Shown piece by piece: positions 1 through 8,011 of a DNA stretch of 45,376 nucleotides. The first letter of the stretch is position 1, and every line of letters starts with the position of its first letter. Source of the stretch: Nitrososphaerota archaeon. GTDB lineage: Archaea; Thermoproteota; Nitrososphaeria; Conexivisphaerales; DTJL01. The DNA is taken from NCBI GenBank assembly GCA_021324115.1, contig JAJPJS010000012.1:1-45376 (forward strand), given 5' to 3'. The notes under the pieces were generated by a model, which worked only from the letters and a program-made list of their open reading frames with translations, did no database searches and was not told the DNA's origin. Both the position numbers and the translations under genes were made by a program.

Positions 1-98
1 AGGCTGAGGGCACCCCTCCTCCCGCCGTACTTTTCCTTTACTATCTTCCTGACCTCCTTCGCGAGGTCATCGTCCACCCTGACCAGAATCTGAGCCAT
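1..98 (-). CDS. Ribbon-helix-helix antitoxin-like protein, N-terminal part
   Basis: Only the first 32 codons are inside the window; the gene runs off the left edge. The start MAQILVRVDDDLAKEV followed by a Lys/Arg-rich stretch and GGRRGALS resembles archaeal ribbon-helix-helix (VapB/CopG-like) DNA-binding proteins, where the opening beta strand contacts DNA and the following helices dimerise. The ATG is preceded by an AT-rich TATA-like stretch about 30 bases upstream. Whether a toxin partner exists cannot be seen. The family call is inference from a short sequence. Confidence 0.5.
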   Translation of the reverse strand, partial: MAQILVRVDDDLAKEVRKIVKEKYGGRRGALS

Positions 99-375
99 AT
101 CTTAAGAATTCATAGCATATCAGATAAACCTTGTGCTGGGCAAGGCGCCACCAACTAGGCCTTGAGAAGCAGTTAACTATGGTACACTTCATCATACTCA
201 TAACCTGAATCTGGAACATAACAAACCTCTTGTCAGAAACCATTTCTGGCTCATCTCTGAGGATGATGCAAAGGGCGCAGCATTCCACTATTCCACCCGC
301 GCTTTGAACCACGGCCGCAAAGTTGGGAGGGAAGACATCTTCGCCATTCTTCAGAGCCTCGTCGAACTCGGCTAG

Positions 376-651
376 CGATTTACGATTCACGAAGTGATAG
401 CTGAAGGCGAACGGGTCGTATGTCGCGCAACTGCATCAGGCAGACTCAACTCCAGAGTGATCAGGCCGGTAGGAGGAGGTGTATATTCGATGATCGAACC
501 AAAAGCTCAAGTATATAGGATGCAGCACATTCACATCTTCAAGGCCGTTAATGGCGAGATAGTCGAACACTGGGCTAATAGGAATGACCTCCGCGCCGCA
601 AGACAGCTTGGTCTGAGGCTAACCAATAGCGACATCAGTCAGGCAAGGTAA
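376..651 (+). pseudogene. SnoaL-like ester cyclase, C-terminal fragment
   Basis: The readable frame resembles the C-terminal half of SnoaL-like polyketide or ester cyclases: an IAEGERVVCRATASG strand, then HIHIFKAVNGEIVEHWANRNDL and a terminal LGL. Family members are about 130 to 150 residues; here a TAG at 373-375 closes the frame and only about 90 residues remain. The first start codon is GTG at 394, inside the domain. The N-terminal strand and helices are missing, so the fragment is probably non-functional. It lies beside a GC-rich accessory gene. Confidence 0.5.
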
Positions 652-784
652 GAACAAGCCCGCCTGCATCTGCAAAGGAAAAGATTTTCCAACCGAGGGT
701 GAACGCGTCCTCAGCCCCCGGTCGTGCTACAAGAAAATTGACGCGGACAATCAGTTTCCAGACCCACCGACTCGACTCTGCGCC

Positions 785-1984
785 TCACGCGATTATCGTT
801 TTCACGTCCTGGCATCCGAGGAAGCTACCAAGATTTGCAGCCTCCTCCGGAATCCGTGACAGGACCTCTCCCGAAAGCGTCGAGAAGGGTGTAACGCGGA
901 CCTCAAGTTGCTCCTTGCGCCTGTCAATGGACCAGACACCTCTGGCTCGACCGTCAACTAGGAGAACAGGGGAGACCCAGCCCTGTGCTCTGTAAACCTT
1001 CTTCCTGTTCTTCTCATCGACGATATTTGCATGTGATCTATGGCCCAATAGGAAGGAGTCGAAGAATGGCAAGAGGCGGACGACAGGCAAGTCTAGCTTT
1101 GCCATCTCGAGCTCCGGAAGGTCAGCATGGAGGACCGCCGCCGTTTGACCATCAACCTCGACCTTAGCCATCTTACCGGTCTGGCGGGACCATATTTCCT
1201 TCACATCTCGGATGTACACGCCCAGCCACAGCGCGAAATCCGCTTGCGTCGCAGGACCGAACGCCCTCATGTATCTAACGAAAAGTCCGTCTTCCGCCTT
1301 ATCAACGGGCATGTCTTTCCAATCACGGACCCACCTATCTGCTCGGACGTAGGTCGGTTCGTTTCCCTTGTTCGGCCCGGAGCAGATTACGTCGCGTCCG
1401 TCGACCATGTGAAGGAGGTAACCCAAGGAAAGCGTCAGCCCTCCGACTTCTACATGAGTTACGGGCCGGCTGTTCCCCCAACCTCCGCCAGCCTTGAGCT
1501 TCAGCCTGTAACCCAACAACCTCAGATTCTCGGCGATTTCGTTCCGAGTTCTTGGCTGACTTAGGATTTCGATTATGTCGTCCAATAACTTCTCGAGCTG
1601 CTGCCTGGATGAAATGCGTGAGAGCGCCCATTCGCTATGATACCTGGCTCGCCGAAAAGTTCCCCTGGCGAACAGTGCTAGCTCGTCGGAAGGGAGGAGG
1701 AAAAGGGTTCTTCTCATGCACCACGCCCTGACCAGTGACCGCTTCTTCCACAGTGCGTCATCGACGTCTTGGATTCGTGCGCCTGTGACCCGTGCCCATA
1801 TCGAAATCTGACCCGCTGACAGGACCTGCGCCTGAGCCCCCGCCATGTAGGCGGCCGCAGATACCAAGGCCGTGGCCGGGACCCGCTCGGAAAGGCAGTG
1901 CCTCCTCAATCTGAAAGCAGCCACCTGGGCTTGGGAAAGTAGGCTTGCGCTACCTTTAGGGAGCCGAGCGACACCATCAGGCAT
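785..1984 (-). CDS. Winged-helix DNA-binding protein, AlkZ/YcaQ-like (HTH_42 family)
   Basis: The 399-residue product matches the plan of the HTH_42 winged-helix family that includes the interstrand-crosslink glycosylases AlkZ and YcaQ. Recognisable parts are an N-terminal LSQAQVAAFRLRRHCL segment, a central WCMRRTLFLLPSDEL motif near residues 88-102, and the C-terminal LPFFDSFLLGHRSH segment near 310. Family members unhook DNA crosslinks or bind DNA; glycosylase activity here is inference. It is read alone, away from the DNA repair genes at 36.6-38.9 kb, and by eye is clearly GC-richer than the rest of the window, which fits recent transfer. The start ATG at 1984 is the first in frame. Confidence 0.7.
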   Translation of the reverse strand: MPDGVARLPKGSASLLSQAQVAAFRLRRHCLSERVPATALVSAAAYMAGAQAQVLSAGQISIWARVTGARIQDVDDALWKKRSLVRAWCMRRTLFLLPSDELALFARGTFRRARYHSEWALSRISSRQQLEKLLDDIIEILSQPRTRNEIAENLRLLGYRLKLKAGGGWGNSRPVTHVEVGGLTLSLGYLLHMVDGRDVICSGPNKGNEPTYVRADRWVRDWKDMPVDKAEDGLFVRYMRAFGPATQADFALWLGVYIRDVKEIWSRQTGKMAKVEVDGQTAAVLHADLPELEMAKLDLPVVRLLPFFDSFLLGHRSHANIVDEKNRKKVYRAQGWVSPVLLVDGRARGVWSIDRRKEQLEVRVTPFSTLSGEVLSRIPEEAANLGSFLGCQDVKTIIA

Positions 1985-2229
1985 GAGAAACTCTCAGCAC
2001 CTGGGGCGTCATAGACCTTTCGACGCGACTCCAGACGACTCGTCGGATATCGAAGGCTAAACTGTCTGTTGAAGCCACTCGCGGTTCAGCTGTGCGCTGG
2101 AACCGCTTCTGGAGAAGTGCACAGAAGATCTTTCCGACCATCTTTTCCCCCGCTTTAGCTGCGTGGGCGAAGGACGCAGCTATTCTGAGACATTCGGGAA
2201 TCCAAGATAGGCTCAAATCCGACTTTACG

Positions 2230-2311
2230 GGTCGGGCAGGACTCGAACATACCACATAACAAAGCGCTGAATCAAGCTAAGCATTCCTTGCGTCTTCACG
2301 GCTACGACCCC
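2230..2311 (-). pseudogene. Possible tRNA remnant (T-loop and acceptor-like ends)
   Basis: Read on the minus strand, the 3' end carries a T-loop-like TTCGAGT followed by CCTGC and CCGACCCG. About 60 bases upstream is GGGTCGTA, which could pair with CGACCC as an acceptor stem followed by T8-A9. The 5' side of the T-stem (GTATG) does not pair with CCTGC, and no convincing D- or anticodon arm is visible. It may be a decayed tRNA or an integration scar made from a tRNA 3' end. Low confidence. Confidence 0.25.
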
Positions 2312-2828
2312 TTCTCTGTCTTCGGAGGCCTAATCCTTTCGACGTCTGAGACCTAGATGACTGAGAAGCAAGAGGAATATGCCGTTCTAGTAGCGATTCT
2401 GGCTAGTTGACTGCAGTGTAAGCCGTGAGTGGCACATAAATGTCGAAGGTTCATCATAAACAACATGACAAGAAAGTTCGAAACCCTCTGCGGCCTGAAC
2501 CATGTCTGGTTCTTTGCTAGTTTGGGTGTGTAAACCTGCCGAGCTGTATATATCTTGATTCTGAATCGCAGATAATTTCTTAGCAATATTGTCGCCAGCG
2601 GCTGACTACTCAACTTACTTATGGACAGCTCTGACTTGCTCGATTAAGTGGCTTAATAATGATGAGCTTAGTCCGTTTTTCCAGCCAGATATAACGTAAT
2701 CGCTACAGGAATGCAAGATAGGTGTATTTTATGCATTGGTTGAAGGAGCTGAAAATAATGGGAAATAATAACAATATCACGAGCGTTTATACAGTCAAAT
2801 GATTTGAGACTATACAGCAGCCATCATA

Positions 2829-3002
2829 ATGGGAATTATTCTTATAACTGCTAGAATATTTGGAGTCTTTTGTTTTATTGTGTTTATTCATGATAATTCA
2901 GTAGCTAATCTGATAACCTTTTTCTTGCCTGTTGCTTTAGGACTCTGCCTTTTGTATACCCGGACACAGAGGAGAAAGCAAAGAAGATTACAGAATGTCT
3001 GA
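2829..3002 (+). CDS. Possible small membrane protein (57 aa)
   Basis: An ATG opens a 57-codon frame with two hydrophobic segments (about residues 2-20 and 27-43) and a strongly basic tail TRTQRRKQRRLQNV, which would stay in the cytoplasm by the positive-inside rule. A TTTATA-like box lies about 40 bases upstream; there is no Shine-Dalgarno sequence. Its TGA overlaps the ATG of a second tiny frame. No family recognised, and a chance frame in AT-rich DNA remains possible. Confidence 0.3.
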   Translation: MGIILITARIFGVFCFIVFIHDNSVANLITFFLPVALGLCLLYTRTQRRKQRRLQNV

Positions 3003-3061
3003 TGGAATGGTTAAAACTGGGAATTATATCTATCTATTTAGTTCTCGTCCTTACTTTGTAA
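3002..3061 (+). CDS. Possible coupled membrane micropeptide (19 aa)
   Basis: The frame MEWLKLGIISIYLVLVLTL starts inside the stop codon of the preceding small frame (TGATG junction), the arrangement used for translational coupling throughout this window. The product would be one short membrane helix. Length alone gives almost no statistical support; the coupled position is the only reason to list it. Confidence 0.2.
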   Translation: MEWLKLGIISIYLVLVLTL

Positions 3062-3156
3062 GCTGTTGTTTTGATAATAAATATTATGGCTTTCCTCTCG
3101 ATGAATGTCACAGATAACGGGCTTATATTATACATGGCTGCCCTAAATTAACGGGA

Positions 3157-3228
3157 TGGACTGGGGGGGACTCGAACCCCCGACCTCTCCCATGCCAAGG
3201 GAGCATTCTACCCCTGAACTACCAGCCC
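3157..3228 (-). tRNA. tRNA-Ala (anticodon GGC)
   Basis: On the minus strand a complete cloverleaf is visible: acceptor GGGCTGG/CCAGTCC, T8-A9, D-stem GTTC/GAAT, anticodon arm CTCCC TTGGCAT GGGAG with anticodon GGC, T-arm GGGGG TTCGAGT CCCCC and discriminator A. The acceptor has the G3-U70 wobble pair that is the alanine identity element. CCA is not encoded and no intron is present. A TATA-like box (minus strand GGATAAATATTC, around 3250-3261) lies about 30 bases upstream, inside the last codons of the topoisomerase gene. Confidence 0.93.
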
Positions 3229-3243
3229 CATTTGTCGTCCCGA

Positions 3244-4905
3244 CTACCGTGAATATTTATCCTTACCCTGAACAGTTTTCACTATAGTTTTGACCTCGGT
3301 TGTAATATCATCGGTCTCCTTCCATTGCTGACGCGACTTTGAAACCCATTCAAATTTTCTTTGAAGGGACTTGGTATACAGTCTGCGCCAGTCCAAGCCT
3401 ATCACTGAGCACCACGATTTATACACCCGGGGGTCTATGTAATTCTTGAGGGATGTGTTCAGGTTATAATCCTTCGTTTTTTCCGCAAGCTCTATTGCCA
3501 GTTGAAGCTTTCGCTTTCTGTTTTCAATCTTCATAGCTTCGTTTTCTGTTTTGGGCTTGGCATTCTTCAGAAGGTTCAATTGCTCCCTTTTCTTCTTTAG
3601 AGATTCTTCCCAATTCTTTGGCGGCGTCCGTTTATGGTTGCACATGACAGCTGCTTCTAGGTTAGCAAGCTTCGCATAATAGACCTTGGTTTGCTCATCG
3701 GCGTCGGAAAGGTCAGCCTTGATTGATTGCAGGAAAGATTTTGCTGTCACAGTCGCATGAAAGGTCCTAAATGCCTTCGCGGATATATCTTTGGATATTC
3801 GTTGAAGGAACCCATTCACCATTCTGGAGTTAATACCATCAAAGATCTGGTCTTTCTCGGATTTCCCTTTCATAAATTCCTTGAAGTTTCTGATAACGTT
3901 AGGCTCAGCCGAAACAATACTTTTCTCCCATCTCACCGAGTCCTTCCCCAAGAAGTCAAAATCTATCCTGTTTCCTGAGATCCATACGTGCTCCACTCTT
4001 AATGTCGTGGCGCCGACGGTGTCAGCCTCATCTTCATCCTTTTCGTCACCGACCCTCATTCCCAATCTGTCTATAAGGTAGCAAACAGTAGCAATCTTCC
4101 TGGTCTTTGGGTCAGCAGAGTCCATACCCTTTGATATTCTTGCCCTTAGCTTGGCCAGATGGGTGCCCAGTCTCATGGCCTTGTCGTACTTTTCCTTGTT
4201 TTTCTCCTGAAGGAGCAGAGAGCTGTCATGTGGCCAAACATACTTCGTCTTTCCGGTTAATTTGTCCGTCCACCTTGCAAGCCATATCGACTGATTATCA
4301 TGCACTATTTTGGACCACTTTCCTGGTGGTCTGAAATTCTTACTGACATTCAGTTCAATGTCGCTCTCTTCAACGCGACTCTTCCATCTACCCCGAAGGG
4401 GATGAGCTCCCCTCCCCATGTATAAACCCGGAGGCTCGATCATCCAGTTTGCGACTTCGATTTTGTTGCCGTCCAGTAAAGCATATCCATGACGTTCCTT
4501 CAACTGCTCCCTCAGAGTCTTTCTATCAAGAGCGAGTTTCTTCCTTTCTTCCTTTGTCATCTTCTCCTTCATTGCTTTTTCTATGTCTACGTACCGATAG
4601 AATTCTCCGAAGTCTATCTTTTCAAATGGAACATCACGGTACTCCTCAGGCAACACCCGTGCAAAATCGCGCATGAAATTTGAGATGAATACCGGGTCCC
4701 TTACATAAGGTGTATCCTTCTTCTTTGCCAGATGATATGCCATCTCCTCGGCGAGCGGGGACAAGTGTACCCTTCTGTTACCAATCACCAGACAAAGTCC
4801 TTTTGGAACGTAGGCGGGATAAACGGCCGGCCCATTATATTCTAGTGTCGTCCAATACCTTGTGAGTTTCATCAATTGATTCCACCTGATCAGCGCGTTG
4901 GTCAT
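3244..4905 (-). CDS. topIB: DNA topoisomerase IB, eukaryote-like
   Basis: This type IB topoisomerase relaxes supercoils by a transient 3'-phosphotyrosyl bond. The N-terminal core has the eukaryotic WWTTL-like region (YWTTLEYNGPAVYPAYVP) and a lysine-rich linker. Active-site blocks are present: the first arginine in LIDRLGMRVGDEKDEDEADT, the second in KAFRTFHATVTAKSFL, the histidine in MCNHKRTPPKNWEESL, and the nucleophile in TSLKNYIDPRV, near residue 489. At 553 residues it matches the short thaumarchaeal form and lacks the long eukaryotic N-terminal tail. The ATG at 4905 overlaps the peptidase stop (TGATG); a GTG at 4908 is an alternative. Probably cotranscribed with the peptidase. Confidence 0.92.
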   Translation of the reverse strand: MTNALIRWNQLMKLTRYWTTLEYNGPAVYPAYVPKGLCLVIGNRRVHLSPLAEEMAYHLAKKKDTPYVRDPVFISNFMRDFARVLPEEYRDVPFEKIDFGEFYRYVDIEKAMKEKMTKEERKKLALDRKTLREQLKERHGYALLDGNKIEVANWMIEPPGLYMGRGAHPLRGRWKSRVEESDIELNVSKNFRPPGKWSKIVHDNQSIWLARWTDKLTGKTKYVWPHDSSLLLQEKNKEKYDKAMRLGTHLAKLRARISKGMDSADPKTRKIATVCYLIDRLGMRVGDEKDEDEADTVGATTLRVEHVWISGNRIDFDFLGKDSVRWEKSIVSAEPNVIRNFKEFMKGKSEKDQIFDGINSRMVNGFLQRISKDISAKAFRTFHATVTAKSFLQSIKADLSDADEQTKVYYAKLANLEAAVMCNHKRTPPKNWEESLKKKREQLNLLKNAKPKTENEAMKIENRKRKLQLAIELAEKTKDYNLNTSLKNYIDPRVYKSWCSVIGLDWRRLYTKSLQRKFEWVSKSRQQWKETDDITTEVKTIVKTVQGKDKYSR

Positions 4906-6854
4906 CACTCTGCGGATTGACTTTGTTCAGCCTTCAGGTGCTTGTTAAACCATCTAAGATAGTGGTTTAGTCTGGCGACACGATGCTTTGGCTTGCCCCC
5001 CCTCGAAAGATCATGATTTTCGCCCGCAAAGAGCACCAGTTCAACATCCTTTTGCAGATATTTCAATCCCGTAAACATCTGCAACGCCTCGACCATCCAG
5101 CATCTGTAGTCCTCCTGTGAATGTATTATAAGGAGAGGCGTAGTCACATTCTGAATATATCTAAGGGGGGACATATCGAGTAGTTTCTGTTCAAGCTTCC
5201 AGGGGTCGCCACCTATCTGGTCGTTTGTGAAATGTGGGCCGATATCAGAGGTAGAAAAGAAACTTATCCAGTTCGCAATACTCCTGTCGGTTACTGCAGC
5301 TTTGAATCTGTTTGTGTGACCGATGGACCAGTTTGTCATGAACCCACCGTATGAACCACCGGCGATTCCAATTCTTTCCGCATCGATGAACGGAAACTTT
5401 TCTATGACATAATCTAGACCCTCCATCAGATCTTTGAAGTCTCTGTTCCCATAATCTCCCCTGATATCAGCAAACCTTTCACTGTAGCCGTCACTTCCGC
5501 GAGGATTCATGAAGATCACGGCAAACCCATTTGCTGCATATACCTGGAACTCATGAATGTATGTACTGCCAAACGCGGTCTTCGGGCCTCCATGCACATA
5601 AAGTATAACAGGATACTTGTTCTGCGATGTTTTTGGTTTGAGAAGCCATCCATCTACGTTCTCTCCATCGCTTGCATTGAAGCTGAAAGATAATGGCTCA
5701 ATCGTCTCAAGTTCCTCCCTGACGCCTCTGTTAAAATCCGTAAGCCTGACGACATCGTCTTTGACAAGATAAAGCTCTTCCGGATGAGAAGCATCCATGC
5801 TAACTATGGTGACCACACCTTTCTTGATATCATACCCTTCGACGCTGCGATTTCCTCCCACACAAACTGCTGGTTTATCACCGGGCTTCGTACGGTACAG
5901 GTGAACATCTCCTCCATCCGCCTGCAGAAAGTAAATGTAACCATCGTCACTCCAGATTATATTATGGGATCCATGGGCCTTTGATCTTACATCTGAATTG
6001 AGGCTATTACCTTTGTTTCTATCCACGTTTTCAATTTCTCTTGGTTTGGAAGCTCCGTTTGACGAAACCAACCAGATATGGCTATTTGATGCGAAGCCCG
6101 AAGGCAATTTGCTTCCATTAAAGGCTATCAACTGATCATCAGGACTCCAAGCCAGGCTGGATATTTCCATATTAGATTCCGTCAGTTTCTTTGTTTGATT
6201 ATTCTCGGTATCTAACACAAAAAGGTCTGAAATGTAGGGCTTGTAATCATCTGTCGACGCGATGTAGGCCAGCTTCTTTCCATCATGAGAAAATCTAGCA
6301 TATTCGACATCGATATCGCCTGTAGTCAGCTGCGATGATTTGTGATCCTTCAGGTCAAGAATGAAAAGGTGTTTGCGCATGTTATGGGTCCAGCCAATCC
6401 CGTTAAACCAGAATTGTATTCTGTCTATTACACGAACATCGTTCTTCTCTTCATTTACCACGGACGACAAATACGCTATCTTCTGAGAATCGGGGGCCCA
6501 TACTGGCGAGTCTATTCCCTCTTTTCTCTTCAGGAGCCTTTGGGCTTCTCCGCCATCTGCCGGTATAACGTACAGCTCGTTGCCTTTTTCATCTTTTGCC
6601 ACACCCCTTTTTGATGTAAAAAGAATACTCTTTCCATCTGGAGACCACACCGGGTCGGAATCCTTACCTGATGTTGTGAATTTTTTGCTTGTTCCCTTCG
6701 CGACGTCGACCATCCATATGTCGGAGATGTACAGGTCATTTTCTAGGTCAGCCTGTCCCACAGATATAACTACCGTGGAACCATCTGGAGAAACAGAAGG
6801 ATCAGACAACGTCCTGAACTTAATTATGTCTTCTGGAGTCTGAGGCTTGGACAT
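4905..6854 (-). CDS. S9 family prolyl oligopeptidase / acylaminoacyl peptidase
   Basis: The first 370 or so residues contain repeated propeller blades with motifs such as DPVWSPDGKSILFTS, SPVWAPDSQKIAYLS, ARFSHDGKKLAYIA and LAWSPDDQLIAFNG. The C-terminal alpha/beta-hydrolase domain carries the triad: Ser501 in GGSYGG, Asp582 in HSQEDYRC and His614 in ENHDLSR. Family members cleave short peptides or N-acylated residues in the cytoplasm; there is no signal peptide. A TATA-like box on the minus strand at 6881-6887 is about 30 bases ahead of the ATG, so the gene probably has its own promoter between it and dnaJ and reads on into topoisomerase IB. Confidence 0.9.
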   Translation of the reverse strand: MSKPQTPEDIIKFRTLSDPSVSPDGSTVVISVGQADLENDLYISDIWMVDVAKGTSKKFTTSGKDSDPVWSPDGKSILFTSKRGVAKDEKGNELYVIPADGGEAQRLLKRKEGIDSPVWAPDSQKIAYLSSVVNEEKNDVRVIDRIQFWFNGIGWTHNMRKHLFILDLKDHKSSQLTTGDIDVEYARFSHDGKKLAYIASTDDYKPYISDLFVLDTENNQTKKLTESNMEISSLAWSPDDQLIAFNGSKLPSGFASNSHIWLVSSNGASKPREIENVDRNKGNSLNSDVRSKAHGSHNIIWSDDGYIYFLQADGGDVHLYRTKPGDKPAVCVGGNRSVEGYDIKKGVVTIVSMDASHPEELYLVKDDVVRLTDFNRGVREELETIEPLSFSFNASDGENVDGWLLKPKTSQNKYPVILYVHGGPKTAFGSTYIHEFQVYAANGFAVIFMNPRGSDGYSERFADIRGDYGNRDFKDLMEGLDYVIEKFPFIDAERIGIAGGSYGGFMTNWSIGHTNRFKAAVTDRSIANWISFFSTSDIGPHFTNDQIGGDPWKLEQKLLDMSPLRYIQNVTTPLLIIHSQEDYRCWMVEALQMFTGLKYLQKDVELVLFAGENHDLSRGGKPKHRVARLNHYLRWFNKHLKAEQSQSAE

Positions 6855-6876
6855 AGCCGCAGCCTAAAACGAAAGG

Positions 6877-6890
6877 ACACTTATATGTTG
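6877..6890 (-). promoter_or_regulatory. TATA-like promoter of the peptidase-topoisomerase pair
   Basis: The minus strand reads AACATATAAGTG in the 50-base gap between the dnaJ stop and the peptidase ATG. The spacing puts transcription start within a few bases of the ATG, as in leaderless archaeal transcripts. Judged by eye only. Confidence 0.4.
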
Positions 6891-6902
6891 CCTGTCATAC
6901 AT

Positions 6903-7982
6903 TCAGAGTCCTGTCTTTTCAAGCTCCTTGAAAAGCTCTCTCTGATCACGGGTAAGGTTTGTGGGAATCTTAACCTTCACATGAATAAAGAGGTCTCCCC
7001 TTCCCCATCCGTTCATTTTGGGTAACCCTTTTCCTTTCAGCCTGAAAACAGAATCGCTCTGCGTCCCCGGCGGTATTTTGATCTCCGTGTCACCATCCAG
7101 GGTTGGAACTTTAACTGATGTCCCCAGCGTAGCCGCAACAAGCCCAATCTCAAGATCATGATAAATATCTGCGCCTTCCCTGCGGAAATTCCTGTCTGGT
7201 TGCACCGTTACAACAACATATAGATCGCCAGGAGTACCCCTTCCGGTGGTAAGGTCGCCTTCTCCGCGTAATCGCAGGGTCGCCCCATCTTCGATGCCTG
7301 CAGGTATTTTTATATTGATGGTCCGGTTCGCGTTGACGATTCCTTTTCCTCTGCACGATTTACACAAGTTTTGAATAAGTTGTCCACGCCCGTTGCACTG
7401 AGGACACTCAATCACTCTGACTAGCCTTGCAAAACCGGCCGATGTGATCTGCTGTACCCTGCCCTGTCCGCCACAGTTAGGACAGGTGCGCACCTGACTT
7501 CCAGGCTCAGCTCCTGACCCGTTGCAGGTAGAGCACTTCTGTTTCCTGGTATAGGAGATCTGCTTCGTTGCACCCTTCATCACATCTTGCAGGTTTACGG
7601 AAATCTGAACCGACCGGTCCTGACCGGCATTTGGGTCACGCATTCCCCCGAATCCGAAGAACCTCTCGAAAATATCATCAAAGCCTCCAAAACCGAACCC
7701 TCTGAATATCTCATCAAAGTTGACCCCTCTGAATATATCTTCCTGGCTATATCTGCTGTCTATACCAGCATGTCCGAACCTGTCGTATTGAACTCTCTTT
7801 TCATCGTCAGATAAAACGGCATAAGCTTCGCTTATTTCTTTGAACTTCTCCTCGGCTCCGGGTTCCTTGTTTCTGTCTGGGTGATACTGCAGGGCTAACT
7901 TCCTGTAGGCTGCCTTGATTTCATCCTTGGAGGCATTCTTCGAAACTCCAAGAACTTCGTAGTAATCCCTCTTCTGGCTCAT
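6903..7982 (-). CDS. dnaJ: Chaperone DnaJ (type I Hsp40)
   Basis: The 359-residue product has all type I features in order: a J-domain (residues 4-68) with HPD for stimulating DnaK, a Gly/Phe-rich linker rich in GFGGFDDIF repeats, a zinc domain with four CxxCxGxG-type motifs ([32 protein letters not shown]), and a C-terminal substrate-binding region. The start is placed at the ATG at 7982 ([12 protein letters not shown]), which matches family N-termini; GTG at 7991 is possible. It follows dnaK by 29 bases and completes the grpE-dnaK-dnaJ operon. Confidence 0.96.
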   Translation of the reverse strand: MSQKRDYYEVLGVSKNASKDEIKAAYRKLALQYHPDRNKEPGAEEKFKEISEAYAVLSDDEKRVQYDRFGHAGIDSRYSQEDIFRGVNFDEIFRGFGFGGFDDIFERFFGFGGMRDPNAGQDRSVQISVNLQDVMKGATKQISYTRKQKCSTCNGSGAEPGSQVRTCPNCGGQGRVQQITSAGFARLVRVIECPQCNGRGQLIQNLCKSCRGKGIVNANRTINIKIPAGIEDGATLRLRGEGDLTTGRGTPGDLYVVVTVQPDRNFRREGADIYHDLEIGLVAATLGTSVKVPTLDGDTEIKIPPGTQSDSVFRLKGKGLPKMNGWGRGDLFIHVKVKIPTNLTRDQRELFKELEKTGL

Positions 7983-8011
7983 CAAAGTCACAAGCTTTTA
8001 TTATGCCCTGT

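Larger units (their letters stand above)
1985..3156. other. Gene-poor, AT-rich intergenic region
   Basis: No long open frame here looks like a protein family. It holds a tRNA-like remnant at 2230-2311, a possible pair of tiny membrane ORFs at 2829-3061, and the tRNA-Ala gene at its right border. From about 2620 onward base composition turns strongly AT-rich compared with the GC-rich gene to its left, which makes this look like the border between an acquired segment and the chromosomal backbone. Inference only. Confidence 0.5.

Noticed and set aside
67-390. 107-codon minus-strand frame
   Set aside because: It runs through the promoter region of the ribbon-helix-helix gene and overlaps its start in another frame; no family features.
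2353-2613. 86-codon minus-strand frame in the gene-poor gap
   Set aside because: No Shine-Dalgarno, no recognisable family and composition like its AT-rich surroundings.
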